From: Biscogniauxia marginata
Taxonomy: Eukaryota > Ascomycota > Sordariomycetes > Xylariales > Xylariaceae
Assembly: GCA_022695795.1 (NCBI GenBank)
Contig: MU404068.1
Span: 372,001 to 436,000, forward strand
Length of the DNA: 64,000 bases
Direction of reading: 5' to 3'
Every line of letters starts with the position of its first letter. Within the stretch, counting starts at the first letter, position 1. Positions 1 to 10,616 of the stretch are shown here, piece after piece. A program made the position numbers and the translations under genes. The notes under the pieces are model-generated. The model ran no database searches. It worked only from the letters and a program-made list of their open reading frames with translations, and had not been told where the DNA came from.

Positions 1-1109
1 TCTCCTTCTGCCCGCTCGGCGCCCCGCGCACGGCGAGGTACTTGCGCTCGTCGATTTTGGGTTCCCAGACCCCCGGGTTGCCGCCGGCCATGATCCCACC
101 CGCTTCGGATAGTATGCACCAGGCGGCGCATACATCCCAAGCCCAACATCCGCCCTCCCAGTACAGGTCCAGCTGGCCGGCGGCGACGGCGCACAGGTTC
201 AGCGCGGCGCTGCCGAGGCTGCGCAGCGAGTGCACCATGGCGCCGCCGGTTTCCTTCGAGGCGCACAGCCGCTTGAACACGGCCGTCTTGAGCTCGTAGT
301 TGGGGCCGTCGCGGTGGCTGCCCCACTCGATACCCAGGAGGCTGGAGTCCAGCCCGCCCAGGGGCGCCGGGTTCTTCGCCAGCGGCAGCTTGCTTTTCCG
401 TCCCGCGCCGCCCTCGACCCCCCAGGCCGCGCCCTGTGTGAGGAACGCACCCTGCCCCCGGATCGCCGTCCACAGCTGGTCCTGCCAAGGGTTGTACACG
501 ACGCCGACGGCGGGGACGCGGTCGACGGCGAGGCCGAGCGAGATGCAGGCGCTCGGGAAGCCGTGCACGAAGTTGGTGGTGCCGTCGATGGGGTCCACGA
601 TGAAGGTCGGTACCGAGGTGATCTGCATGCCGGGCTTGTACGTCTCCTCGCCGATGAAGGCGAAGGTTGGGTAGGCCTTGGACAGGCGGGTTGAGACGAG
701 GGTCTCGACTGCTTTGTCCGTCTCGGTCACGATGTCCACGGCTGCGTTATCGTGGTGGGAGGAGGGAGACACCTGTTAGCTTCTGCAACTTTTTGCATCA
801 CGGTTGATGAGATTATTTTTAGATCTACGCTAGCGATTCTTTATGAGAGAGGCTAACATATTTGTTTCTCCTCGTGATATGTATAGTAAATGCAATATGT
901 AATAGGTAGAAGAGTATACGACGGAGGGGCAAAGACGAATAAATGATGGCGGGGTATTAATCTTCAAGTTGGGGAGATGAAAATAACATACAGTTGATCT
1001 TCGTTCCCTGGTCAATATCCGTGGGGTTGGCGGCCAGCATCATCTGGCCAGCCTCATGGGCTACCGAAATGAGCGTGTCGTGTATCTCCTGTAGATTGAG
1101 ATCTGCCAT
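1..1109 (-). CDS. Inositol-1-monophosphatase-family protein (QutG-like), 3' end outside window
   Basis: Mg-dependent phosphatase of the inositol monophosphatase family, which hydrolyses inositol phosphates; fungal quinate-cluster QutG belongs to it. I read two exons, 1109-992 and 741-1, with an intron (GTATGT...GCAG) between them. Splicing there gives NSVDIVTETD in frame. About 286 residues are visible against a usual 290-310, so only a short C-terminal tail is missing. Metal-site motifs are all present: GEE at residues 70-72, DPIDGTTN at 89-96 and the late WDVCAAW motif. The start ATG at 1109 gives a normal family N-terminus. The gene is divergent from the ribokinase at 1851, with about 740 bases between them. 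No quinate enzymes are nearby, so the QutG label is family-level only. The fold is seen directly; the substrate is inferred. Confidence 0.88.
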
Positions 1110-1850
1110 AGCGTTCTTATTGCTGGTTAAAGTGTTAAAAAAGGAGGGAACGCGTGAGTTGGTGAAGATTATGAGAGAGCTACTTGCTATAGCTATATGA
1201 CATGGTGGGGAAGACGAGGGGCAGGTGGGCCAGTAGAGACCTGCAATTGGCTACATTGATACTTACTTATAACAGCACCTATAAGTACCGTATACTAAGA
1301 TTAGTAATAGTCCTGCTATACCTTTAATCCACATACTTTAATTCCTTTAACTCAATATGTTGAAACTAGAATATCAATCATTCATCGCATGGTATAAGAA
1401 CGTTCATCTCAAGTATACGTTCTTATAACAACCGGCTCTCGGCGGGCTTAGCCTCTGCGGGGGCGGGGTGTAACCGGCTCCGCTATTCTCCCAAAACCTT
1501 TAGCTATCAGCCGGGGGACGGTCGATTGTCGAGATATTCATGTTCACTACATGTTCACCTCATCTTCATCTCACCTCAACTCACTTGGACTCGCTCGATC
1601 AGAGAAGGCCACCTACTACTTCTTCATTTGGCGTTAAATCTCTCTGAAAAGTCTAGTTTCCACTGTAACTCAACAAAAGGTACGAAGAGTGAAGCAAGTT
1701 ACCTCATCTAACTTAACCTTACTTTCTCATAATATAACAGCCCCTAAACTACCTACACATAGGTAAATACAGGACCACTTCCGACTTATTCTCACCAATT
1801 GGTCGAACAGTTACTCTCCACCTCACTGCCAACGGTACTCAGTTCAGACC
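1110..1850. promoter_or_regulatory. Shared upstream region of the phosphatase and ribokinase genes
   Basis: This is a 741-base spacer between two divergent starts. It is AT-rich around 1260-1400 and pyrimidine-rich (C and T) near 1540-1600 ahead of the ribokinase. I see no ORF with coding character. Both promoters and 5' leaders presumably lie here. Confidence 0.4.
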
Positions 1851-2846
1851 ATGGCGGCCAAGAAGACCCCGCTCATCACCGTCCTCGGCTCGCTGAACAT
1901 CGACCTGGTCTCGTACGTGCCGCACCACCCCCTGCCGGGCGAGACCCTCACGTCCAGCTCCTTCGCCGTCTCGCCCGGCGGCAAGGGCGCCAACCAAGCC
2001 GTAGCCTGCGCGAAGCTCTCCCGGTCCCGTACCGCCACTACTACCGCCTCCTCCTCCTCCAGCGACGAGACAGCGCACATCCGCATGGTCGGCGCCGTGG
2101 GCGCCGACACCTACGGCTCGATCCTGACGAGCAACCTGTCCGCGCACGGCGTCGACGCCAGCGGCGTGACCCGCGCCGCGGACCTCAAGACCGGCGTCGC
2201 GATAATCATCGTGGACGAGCCCACGGGGCAGAACCGGATCGTCCTGTCGCCCGAGGCGAACCACAGCCTGCGGGCGGCGCAGTTCTCGCCTTCGCTCCCC
2301 GCTCCCCTGCCCGACCTACTAATCATGCAGCTCGAGGTCCCCCTGGCCGTCGTCCTCGCGGCGCTCTCGTCCGCGCGCGCGGCCCGCGTCCCCGTGCTCC
2401 TGAACCCGGCCCCCGCGCAGGCGCTCCCGGCCGAGGCCTACGCCGGGCTCGCGCACCTCGTCGTCAACGAGACCGAGGCCGCGGCCCTCGGCGGCGTCGC
2501 CGAGTCCGAGCTCGACGACGCGGCCGGGCTCGAGCGCGTCGCCCGCGCCTTCCTCGGCCGCGGCGTGCGGAACGTCATCGTCACGCTCGGCGGCCGCGGC
2601 GTCTATTATATGACTGGGGAGGGTGAGGGGGAGAGGAAGGGCCTGGTGCCCGCCGAGAAGGCCAAGGTCGTCGACACCACGGCCGCGGGCGACACGTTCG
2701 TCGGCCAGTACGCGCTCGAGGTGGTTTCGCACGGCGGCGGCGCCTTCGATATCGAGGCCGCGGTCAAGAAGGCGAATCGCGCCGCGGCTAAAACGGTCGA
2801 GAGATTGGGCGCGCAGGACTCGATTCCGTGGCGAGATGAGCTGTAG
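1851..2846 (+). CDS. rbk1: Ribokinase
   Basis: PfkB-family sugar kinase that phosphorylates D-ribose at O5 using ATP, in the cytosol. It is a single exon of 331 residues, a normal length for eukaryotic ribokinase. Diagnostic motifs are the N-terminal sugar-binding GSLNIDLV and GGKGANQAVA (PfkB signature 1), the central NPAPA and NETEA motifs, and the C-terminal DTTAAGDTFVG (signature 2), whose Asp is the catalytic base. The start at 1851 lies just before the conserved first strand and has a C three bases upstream, as in good fungal start contexts. The coding sequence is strikingly GC-rich compared with its flanks. A serine-rich low-complexity insert at residues 63-75 is probably a surface loop. 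Confidence 0.95.
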   Translation: MAAKKTPLITVLGSLNIDLVSYVPHHPLPGETLTSSSFAVSPGGKGANQAVACAKLSRSRTATTTASSSSSDETAHIRMVGAVGADTYGSILTSNLSAHGVDASGVTRAADLKTGVAIIIVDEPTGQNRIVLSPEANHSLRAAQFSPSLPAPLPDLLIMQLEVPLAVVLAALSSARAARVPVLLNPAPAQALPAEAYAGLAHLVVNETEAAALGGVAESELDDAAGLERVARAFLGRGVRNVIVTLGGRGVYYMTGEGEGERKGLVPAEKAKVVDTTAAGDTFVGQYALEVVSHGGGAFDIEAAVKKANRAAAKTVERLGAQDSIPWRDEL

Positions 2847-3301
2847 AGGCGTTATGAGATACAGGAGAGCGGTGGTGGGATTAGGGGTTATGGTAAAGGG
2901 AGGGAGGAGTTGGGATGTGTTACTAAGAGAGGAATGGGCCAAAGATGAGAAATCAAGTGCGCCTGATGATGGAAGCTGAAATCCGCCCTTTTAAAATTCA
3001 TATCGGAACTTTACATGGAGAGGACGAGAAGGGGCAAAAATTACATAAAAAGGGCAAGAAAAAAGGGAGCAAGAAAGAAGCTCCGAATACTCATAGACTA
3101 CACTATCTAGACTATCTAAAAACTTCATTGTTCGTCATTACCCCTATTTTTTTTAAAAACCCCTTGGATCCCTCTAATGTAGGTAGGTATGTATGCATCA
3201 TGCATACGATCTCAACCCCCCTTTCTATGGGTTACTCATCGACCATTCATAACGGTTTACTCCGTCACCTTTATCTCCATCCTTACCATTATCCCTCATC
3301 C
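2847..3301. other. Spacer between converging genes
   Basis: This is 455 bases of 3' flank between the ribokinase (+) and the membrane protein gene (-). It is A-rich near 3040-3130 and carries one GTAGGTAGGTA run near 3180. I see no gene in it. Confidence 0.4.
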
Positions 3302-5740
3302 TCACCACCAATTCCCTAGGCTCCAGCGTCCGCCATCTCCCCGCTTCCGCCCTCCTCCTTCGTATTGCTGCTGCTGCTGGCGCCCCACATCCGGCCTTCC
3401 GGACGAGTCTTTACCATTCGACATAAGAGGGGAAGAAGAAGGCGAGTCGTCGAATGGGCTGCGCTCTACCTTGTCGCTCTGCGAGTTTGTGGAAGTCATC
3501 GACAGCGATGGCGACGGCACGAGGCTCTTGAGGCTGTCCGCGCCGATGGAGCGCCTGTTCCGCACCGCTGCCTCGCGGATCTGCTCCCTGCGGCGCTTGA
3601 TCTGCGCCCTATCTGGTGGCGGGGGAGTCGCTGCCCGGTGCTGCAAGGCCACATACTTGGTTGTCGCGGCGGGCGAGCGGTTGGCCTTGCTCACGTGGAA
3701 GGTTGGGTGGTCGACTCCCGAAGACGTGCGCCGCATCTCCATCCAGATCTTCCGCGCGGGGTCTATGTCTTGCTCTTCTTCTTGGTGACTCATTATGGGC
3801 GGAGAGGTATGTTTTTGTAGACTGGTCCGTCGTCGGGGCACACGCACTGATTGGCATGATCGTGCTCCTATGGCGGTCATTGGGCGAGGGGGTGAGCTGA
3901 GGATAACAGTTCCCCCGGGACTTGCTGTCCCTGGTCTACTATTATTACTACTATTTCTGCTATTATGCGGACCGCTTAATGTTGCCGTACGGTGCGGAGT
4001 TGTCGTCCGCTGCGCCATAATCGTATGAAGCATTTCTTTGGCCCGGATGGGACCCCAGTGAGAAGCTATGATGCTAAAAAGTGTATTGGGAGTAGGGGTT
4101 GGACGCGGAGACCAAGTAGATCTTGAATTGTGACGCTTGATCACACCAGTTGCTGTCGACTCTAGCCGGGTCTGACAAGAGGATACGTTATCTTCGAGTG
4201 ATACTTCTTTGAAGGACGGAAACCCTGAGTGAGAGTAGCTAACACGGACTTGGAGGTATTCAACCTCAAAACTTCCTAACTGGTGTTCAAGGTCAGCTAT
4301 CATGCTATTAGATTCATGCTGAGGAGTTGTGTTTGTCTGGGAAGGTTGTAATGCCCCAATATGAACGTTAGCCAGCAATAGTAAGCTAGAGCCAGGGCCG
4401 AGGATTCTAGCTTGTGTTAGTTTAGATCATTCTCGAACATTAGGGACCCTTTTTTCTATACCTTGGTGCACTATTAATATCTACCAGATCGATGATGGAG
4501 GTTTGCGTAGTTGGTAAGACATCTACTCGTATATCATATAGATATCCATATCGCGACAGACCAGCACCGCCATGATGAACCGGCATAAAGCAAGGGTAGT
4601 TAGCACTAGGATTTGTAGCTTGATCGCCATGGTCGTTGGTGTGAGGACAGAATAGCTGGCCGGAAATCTGAATGGCGGCCCATACGCTCGACTGGCCATC
4701 GCTCAGTTCTCGCACTTCAGGTGTGACTGAGATGCGTGGGACAAGCACGTATGGATCGAGAATACTGCTGTCTGGTGTTGGCACACTTGGAAGAGAGTCG
4801 CTGGTTAGGCGAAAGGAGGGAGATGAATATCTGTCCACACCCAAAGGTAATCCGATTAAGCTCGAGCCTGACGACTGATCCCATGGTTTTGTGATACGCG
4901 CATCCAACGAGTCAAATGAAGACCCATTAGAAGACTGACTAGATTCGCGCAACCTATACCGACGTGTAATTTTCGCTGATGGTACCCTTCCTTTGGATAA
5001 CGAACGTAGTCCCACGAGTCGCGATGGGGACAAGACAGATCTGATTTGTACGCTCGAAGAACGGCGGGCTCGAGAGACATTGTCAGCCCTCGGGGTCAAG
5101 GGATCCCGAGGCTTGTCTAAAGCTACGAGTCATTGTAAGCAAAGAACGGCGATCTTCGTAAATTGAGGTAGTCTCGCCTGCATCGGAAGCTGTACTGGAC
5201 GACTGCATAACAGCATCCTCATATGTGGTGTGAAATGGGCTGCTTTCAACCTGGTATTTATCGCTGCCGTTCCCCCAGTTTTCCTTGTTCCTAATTCCGG
5301 CCCGACTTTGTCGCTTCTTGAGCACGGTCAACGGCTTCTTGGGGCCGTCATCGAAGCTTGTACTGCTGGTTTTCCTTGGATTTTTAGGCCAGGCTTTCTT
5401 GGTCTCGCATCGTTTGATGACGCGCAGCGGCGAGGGGATTTCGACCGTAGATGACTGACTCGGGGGTATGAACAGGTCTTGGTTTAGCGACGGCATAATC
5501 TTTACCTTCTTGCCCGATGAAGTTGCTTTCGATGGTGGTGAAGCTACTCGCTAGAGGACCTGTGAGGCTCAACGCAGTTTGTTGGTGCCGCTGCCGCGCT
5601 GGCGCCTTGGGCCACCAAAGCCAACGCTTCGACAGAAGATTGAAGCCCTTGAGAAGTACAATCACAATTATCACGATCAGAAGGATGGGAACTAACACGC
5701 TAACACAGATGACGACGGGAGGTAAGGGTGCTGCGGACAT
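3302..5740 (-). CDS. Conserved fungal single-pass membrane protein, unknown function, with two apparent frame breaks
   Basis: I do not know its function. From the ATG at 5740 it begins with a membrane segment at residues 9-32 (PPVVICVSVLVPILLIVIIV), followed by basic residues. A long soluble part follows: a Ser/Pro-rich linker, SIYEDRRSLLTMTRSFR, KPRDPLTPRADN, then GYLYDIRVDVLPTTQ and VRVSYSHSGFPSF. The C-terminus has DIDPARKIWMEMRRTS and ends in WW. One intron is clear, 4461-4407, with TAACAC upstream and acceptor CTAG; removing it joins INSAPR to ILGPGSSLLLLANVHIG. The reading frame changes twice with no good intron, near 5505 and near 5118, each needing one extra base skipped. The last exon stays open from 4406 to 3302, which argues against a separate gene starting at 3793. 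The family match is from memory. Confidence 0.6.
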
Positions 5741-5978
5741 AGCCAAGGGCTTGGTTGATCTTGAATGATATTCGAATTCGATTAGCACGATAATAAGCGG
5801 TACGATACAGGCATTTGTGACATCTGGTGGCGTCGAAAACATGACATGTTGGATTAGAAAAGGGGGTATAAGTAGACGGCATGGCAGGCCCAGCTGGTCG
5901 AAAAAGACCCTAGAATGCATACGAAGGTGCAAACTCCCCAACATGAGCGAAATTCGCTTCGCGCGTAGGAAAGCGCAG

Positions 5979-7131
5979 TCAGGCGGTAGTGTGACCCAGC
6001 GTACGGAGAAGGTTGTCTTTGACAGCTTCTACGTCATCTTCTTCCATGCTCAGGAAGCGAATCTGTGTGGCTGGATCAGCGAGCGTTCGGGTATTCACAG
6101 AGGGCTCGAGACTCACGGCGTCATCTGCCGCACCAACACCTCCGAACAGGACGGATTCGGACAAACTCGCAGATATGCCCTTCGTGACTCTCTCCTCCCA
6201 GACACCTTCCCAGTTCCATTCGCCGGGCTTTCTTGCCGAGCCCGGGCTTGTTGTTGCGGCCGTAGTGCTTGCCGGTTCACCACCGCTACTAGCCGCAGGG
6301 GAATCCGAGAACACTTTCCCGTTATCCATGCGATGGGTTCGCCAAGCATGCCACGCGCCTGGATTACCCGCCGCCTCGAGAGGCACCGAGTTTAGCACGT
6401 CTTCGTCATCGAACGTACTACGGATGTAGCGAAGAACCTCGAAGGTGGATATCTCTTTCTTGTTTGTGTCTGCAAATCCTGGAGAATCACCCACCGCAGA
6501 ACCCTTGGATATCGGTGTGCCACCACTACTCAGGTCTGCCGGAGGCGGTCGATGGGGAGTTTGCCGTCCCTCCTGCTGTCCGCCAGACTGTCTAGAACTA
6601 GTAGTATCTCTCCTTCCCCGGCGCCCAAACCAGTTGGGGAAGCCGTGTCGCAGGCTGAATCCGCCGGGCGGTAGTCGTTCGTCGTCGGTCGCGCTCACGG
6701 TGCCGCTGTCGTGGATGTCTGTGGTGTACATGTACGTGCTAAGGGGAGTGATCAAGGGGTGGAACATGTCGGTCGAGAAGGTCACTAGCGGCGGTAACTG
6801 GGGATATATGTCGGGGAACGAGATCTGAAATCGCAGGACAGCCGAGGAATAGGGACCTTGCCATCAAGTCAGAATTCCAGAAACGAACCAGTGCTATCTA
6901 CGACAAGCTTACCGCCGCGAACAAAAATCACGCCGGACCAGAGACTGGGATCACCGGGCGTAAGGCTCACGAAGACGCCATCGGGACAAGCTTGTTTGAG
7001 TCCCGCGCTGAAGCACCACAGGGTTAGTTGAACTCGGGGACAAGACTAATGAGGCCATCGTGTACGCACAACTCAACAAGAAGATGCTGCCTTCTAAGCG
7101 CCGGCAGCGCACTCAATCTGGAGGAGGCCAT
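5979..7131 (-). CDS. AKTIP/Fts-like ubiquitin E2 variant (UEV)
   Basis: Three exons, 7131-7070, 7007-6913 and 6856-5979, give 344 residues with all phases matching. Residues 1-130 form a UBC fold with GVIFVRGG at 46-53, FQISFPDIYPQLPPLV at 62-77 and FHPLITP at 84-90. In human AKTIP/FTS the same stretches read GVIFIRHG and FHPLVDP, so this fits that clade better than an active E2. The E2 tripeptide HPN is HPL here, and exon 3 contains no cysteine at all, so ubiquitin transfer by the E2 mechanism is excluded. AKTIP/FTS works with Hook and FHIP proteins to link early endosomes to dynein; Aspergillus has FtsA in this role. The C-terminal half is Ser/Gly-rich with an acidic tail. The FHF role is inference. 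Confidence 0.78.
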
Positions 7132-8019
7132 CTTGCCTCATAGATTGTAAGTGTTTGCCGCCGGGGCAAAACAGGAGGTGGAAATGTTGAGACGTATAAG
7201 TGCTGGTTATTTCATGCGGAAACCAAGTCTACACCTACACCCCCCGGTCGCTCCCAAGTTGCTTAACCCTGTTTATACCTTGGTGAGATTACCATTCCTT
7301 ATCAGCTTATCGATAAAGATAAGATAAGTACACTGACGAGCCGGCGTTAATAACTTCCATGACAAAGCCCCACCGTACCCACACTTCCTATGCCGACCAC
7401 CATCGTCGTTCATTTTGTCGTACGTTAGGATAACAACCCGGCATGCGAACAACATACATAATGAGCTTGGTCCCTTGGCTTGCGTGACTAATTCGGACTT
7501 CCTGATCTCTGGTTCCCGGGTATGTGGGCCCGTCCAATGCAACAGGGGGAGCTAGAAGCAGTAACGATAACGAGCTTCACAGACAATACTCCAATAAGCT
7601 CCCCCATCAGCACTGCCGAAACCTGACGACCAAGATTCCCCCGCGAACTCCCACCCCCTCAATTACCCGGAAATGTGGCTACGGAATATCCACATTATTC
7701 GTCGGCCTCTGGCTTGCTTCCTTTGCCTAACCTTCTCGGCTGTATTTCACGTACCGACGGAGAAACCTCGACATCCTATCATGCTCTTTACCGCGGATCA
7801 TGTATTTAGCTAATAGAAGCGCCTAGCCGTCGCTGGTGTATTAGAGGTGTCTGTAGTATTTTTGTATATACGCGTTTTAGAGACAACCGTTCTAGAATAG
7901 TTTATTACATCCTTCCTTAACTTGCGCGGTATTTCACCTCCGGTTTCGATCTGAACAAAAGGAGACGAAAATAAGAATTAAAAAAATTAAAAAATTAAAA
8001 ACTAAAAAAGGGGAGGAAC
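7132..8019. promoter_or_regulatory. Divergent promoter region between the Fts-like gene and the FAD monooxygenase
   Basis: This 888-base spacer separates two divergent starts. The last 40 bases before the ATG at 8020 are nearly all A and T with A-runs (7979-8010), a common leader type for expressed fungal genes. I find no coding sequence. Confidence 0.4.
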
Positions 8020-9520
8020 ATGGCAGACTTCAAAGACCTACGGATATCCGTCATCGGCGCAGGTAAGTGAGGACACGATACTACACCAACATCCTCATTA
8101 TGCGAAGAAAGAAAAATATAGGATGAGGAAGAAAAGGGCTAGCTAACAGGATGAAATTCCCACAGGCATGGGCGGCCTTGGTACGGCGCTCGCCTTCGCG
8201 AAGAAGGGGTTCCGGCACATCACGGTGTACGAGTCGGCGTCGAACCTCGGGTTCGTCGGGGCGGGGATCCAGCTGGCGCCGAACCTGGCGCGGGTGCTGG
8301 ACCGCTGGGGCTGCTGGGAGGGCATCAAGGCCGAGGCGACCAACATCCTGTCGTCGAGCATCCGCGAGGGCTCGACGAACCGCGAGCTCGCGCACGTGCT
8401 GATGCCCGACATCGCCGAGAAGTACGGGTACCCGCACAGCACGGGGCACCGGGCGTCGCTCGCGGGCGGGCTGTACGAGGCATGTCTGCGCGAGAGCGAC
8501 CGCATCACCTTCCGCTTCTCGACGACGCTGACGGGCATCGACAGCTGGGGTAGCGGCGACGGCAGCGGCAGCGGCAGCGGCAGCGGCCCCGCGCGGTTCA
8601 CCGTCCAGCCGCGGGGCGGCGAGCCCGAGCAGGTCGAGACGGACGTGCTGCTCGGCGCCGACGGGATCAAGTCGGTGGCGCGGAGGGCGCTGCTGCGCGC
8701 GCTCGACATCTCGGCTGAGGTCGAGGACACGGGCCAGGCCGCGTACCGGATCATGCTCAAGCGCGCCGAGATGGAGGGCGACCCGGAGATGCTGGCGCTG
8801 CTCGACGCCGACTGCGCGCTGCGCTGGATCGGCGAGAAGCGCCACATCGTCGCCTACCCGATCAGCAACAAGACCATCTACAACCTGTCGACGTGCCAGC
8901 CCGACGTCAACTTCGCCGCCGCGCCCGGAGCCACCTACACGACGCGCGGCAGCAAGTCCGAGATGCTGCGCGTCTACGCCGACTTCTGCCCCCTCGTCCA
9001 GCGCATGCTCAACCTCGTGCCCGAGGGCGAGGTCTGCGAGTGGAAGCTGCGCTCGCACCGGCCCCTCGAGAGCTGGACCCTCGGCGCCGTCGCCCTCGTC
9101 GGCGACGCCTGCCACCCGACGCTGCCGCACCTCGCGCAGGGCGCCACCATGGCCATCGAGGACGGCGCCACGCTCGCCGAGTGCGTCAGCCGCGCCCCTC
9201 CCGGCGGCCTCGCCCTCGCCCGCGCCCTCAAGGTCTACGAGCTGCTGCGCAAGGACCGCACCACCGCCATGGTCGACCTCGCCGCCTTCTCGGGCCGCGC
9301 CCTGCACCTCGGCGAGGGCAAGGCCAAGGAGGAGCGCGACCGCCAGTTCGCGCTCGCCCGCGAGAAGGGCGCCCCCATCCCCGACAAGTGGGCCAGCCCC
9401 GAGGTCCAGGACATGCTCTACTCGTACGACTGCGTCAAGGAGGCCGGCGAGAAGTTCGACGAGCTCTTCGCCGGGTTGGAGAAGCAGCAGTCGCAGCAGT
9501 CTAACGGTGTTCATGCGTGA
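8020..9520 (+). CDS. FAD-dependent aromatic monooxygenase (salicylate-hydroxylase-like)
   Basis: Class A flavoprotein monooxygenase that would hydroxylate an aromatic or similar substrate with NAD(P)H and O2. Exon 1 is 8020-8062. A GTAAGT...CACAG intron splits the dinucleotide-binding loop, and exon 2 is 8166-9520, giving 465 residues. Motifs are GAGMGGLG (residues 13-20) for the FAD ADP moiety, GADGIKS near 179 (the DG motif) and LVGDACHPTLPH near 325 (the GD motif binding FAD ribose). The length is typical of salicylate or 3-hydroxybenzoate hydroxylases. A Gly-Ser run near residues 143-156 inserts a flexible loop. Coding GC is very high. No partner catabolic genes adjoin it, and the ring-cleaving enzyme at 11.6-13.8 kb is not obviously linked. 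The substrate cannot be told from sequence. Confidence 0.9.
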
Positions 9521-10274
9521 TTAGATTGGTTGGTTGATTGGTATTTGATTTACAGCTTAACCTTAGATATCTCGATGCTATCGATATAGGTATTGCATTG
9601 TGCTTTTTTGGGGGGGCCCCTTTGATTTGGAAACTACAATATACAACATATTTACCTCATATATACTCTATGTCACCATTATCATCATAGTCGTCACCTT
9701 ATTACAGGAATAAAGCGGGCATAAATTATGTGTCTTTTTTTTCTGTGGGATTGGTAGGAGATGATAGAAAACAGAAATGTTTAAATTTGACTTATTAAAT
9801 AGGTCTTTCTGGTCTTGTGATTCCATCGTTTGTCTGCCGAAAAAGGGGCAGTGAAACAAGACGAAAGATGCTATAACAATTGTTTTACAAAGGAACCTAA
9901 TTTCATACACCTCAAAAAAAAAAAACCCCGCCGATTTATCTCTATGCCGCTTCAAACGAGTGGTCCAACATATACCACTCATCCCGCAATGTCTTGGGGA
10001 ACTTTAACCCCCTCTCCAAAGCCCGGTGCTCGTGATATACGTCGCTCCTAAGACGTGTTCCCCGGCCGAGGGCCTATCAATTACGTATGTCCAAGTCCTC
10101 CCTCCCCCCTTTCCACACACACTCTGGGAGTTCACCCGCCGTCCTTCTTTCTCGTATCACACATGATCCCGTACTTTTTCCTCGCCGCACGTGCGCTCGC
10201 TTTCATCGTTTGGTATCCCAACAACCCGCAATCCACCTACCATCGCCATCGCCGTTGCCATCGCCGCGCCGCGC
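9521..10274. other. Spacer between converging genes
   Basis: This is 754 bases of 3' flanks. It is AT-rich at 9540-9900 with homopolymer runs. I see no gene. Confidence 0.4.
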
Positions 10275-10616
10275 CTAGAACAGGAAGTCCAAACAGCAGC
10301 AGCAGGCCAGGGCGCCGCAAAGCGCGCCGAGGCAACCGTCGGAGGATGACGACCGGCCCTGGTTCTGGTTCTGGTTCTGGTAGTAACCCTGGGGCGGCGG
10401 GTAGCCCTGCTGCTGAGGCGGGTAGTAGCCCCCTTGCCCCGGCGGCGGCTGCTGGTAGTATCCCATGTTCGGGTTGCTCTGGTAGTAGCCCTGGGGCGGC
10501 GGGGCGCCGTAGGGGCCCGACTGCTGCGGCGGGTAGCCTCCCGCGTACGCGGCTTGCGGCTGCTGCGGACCGCCCTGGTAGGCGGGAGGGGGTTGCTCGT
10601 CGACTTTGTGAGACAT
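10275..10616 (-). CDS. CYSTM-domain small membrane-associated protein
   Basis: Single exon of 113 residues. The first 90 residues are a Pro/Gln/Gly/Tyr-rich disordered segment with repeated PPQGYYQ-like units. The last 20 hold the cysteine-rich module GCLGALCGALACCCCLDFLF, which matches the CYSTM family found across eukaryotes. Yeast and plant members sit at membranes and have been linked to stress or metal tolerance. The start at 10616 gives MSHK, and no upstream ATG in frame is needed. Two overlapping frames on the other strand are open only because of the repetitive GC-rich composition. The domain is clear; the specific role is unknown. Confidence 0.85.
   Translation of the reverse strand: MSHKVDEQPPPAYQGGPQQPQAAYAGGYPPQQSGPYGAPPPQGYYQSNPNMGYYQQPPPGQGGYYPPQQQGYPPPQGYYQNQNQNQGRSSSSDGCLGALCGALACCCCLDFLF

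Noticed and set aside
1..2846. Quinate or other catabolic gene cluster
   Set aside because: The QutG-like phosphatase has no quinate dehydrogenase, dehydratase or regulator beside it; ribokinase is unrelated.
3302..3793. Separate small gene starting MSHQEEEQDID
   Set aside because: The frame is open without interruption from 4406 to 3302, and the DIDPARKIWMEMRR segment fits as the C-terminus of the upstream membrane protein.
8081..9514. 477-codon minus-strand frame
   Set aside because: It is the antisense of the FAD monooxygenase, open only because of high GC and G/C third positions, with Arg/Leu/Val-biased content.
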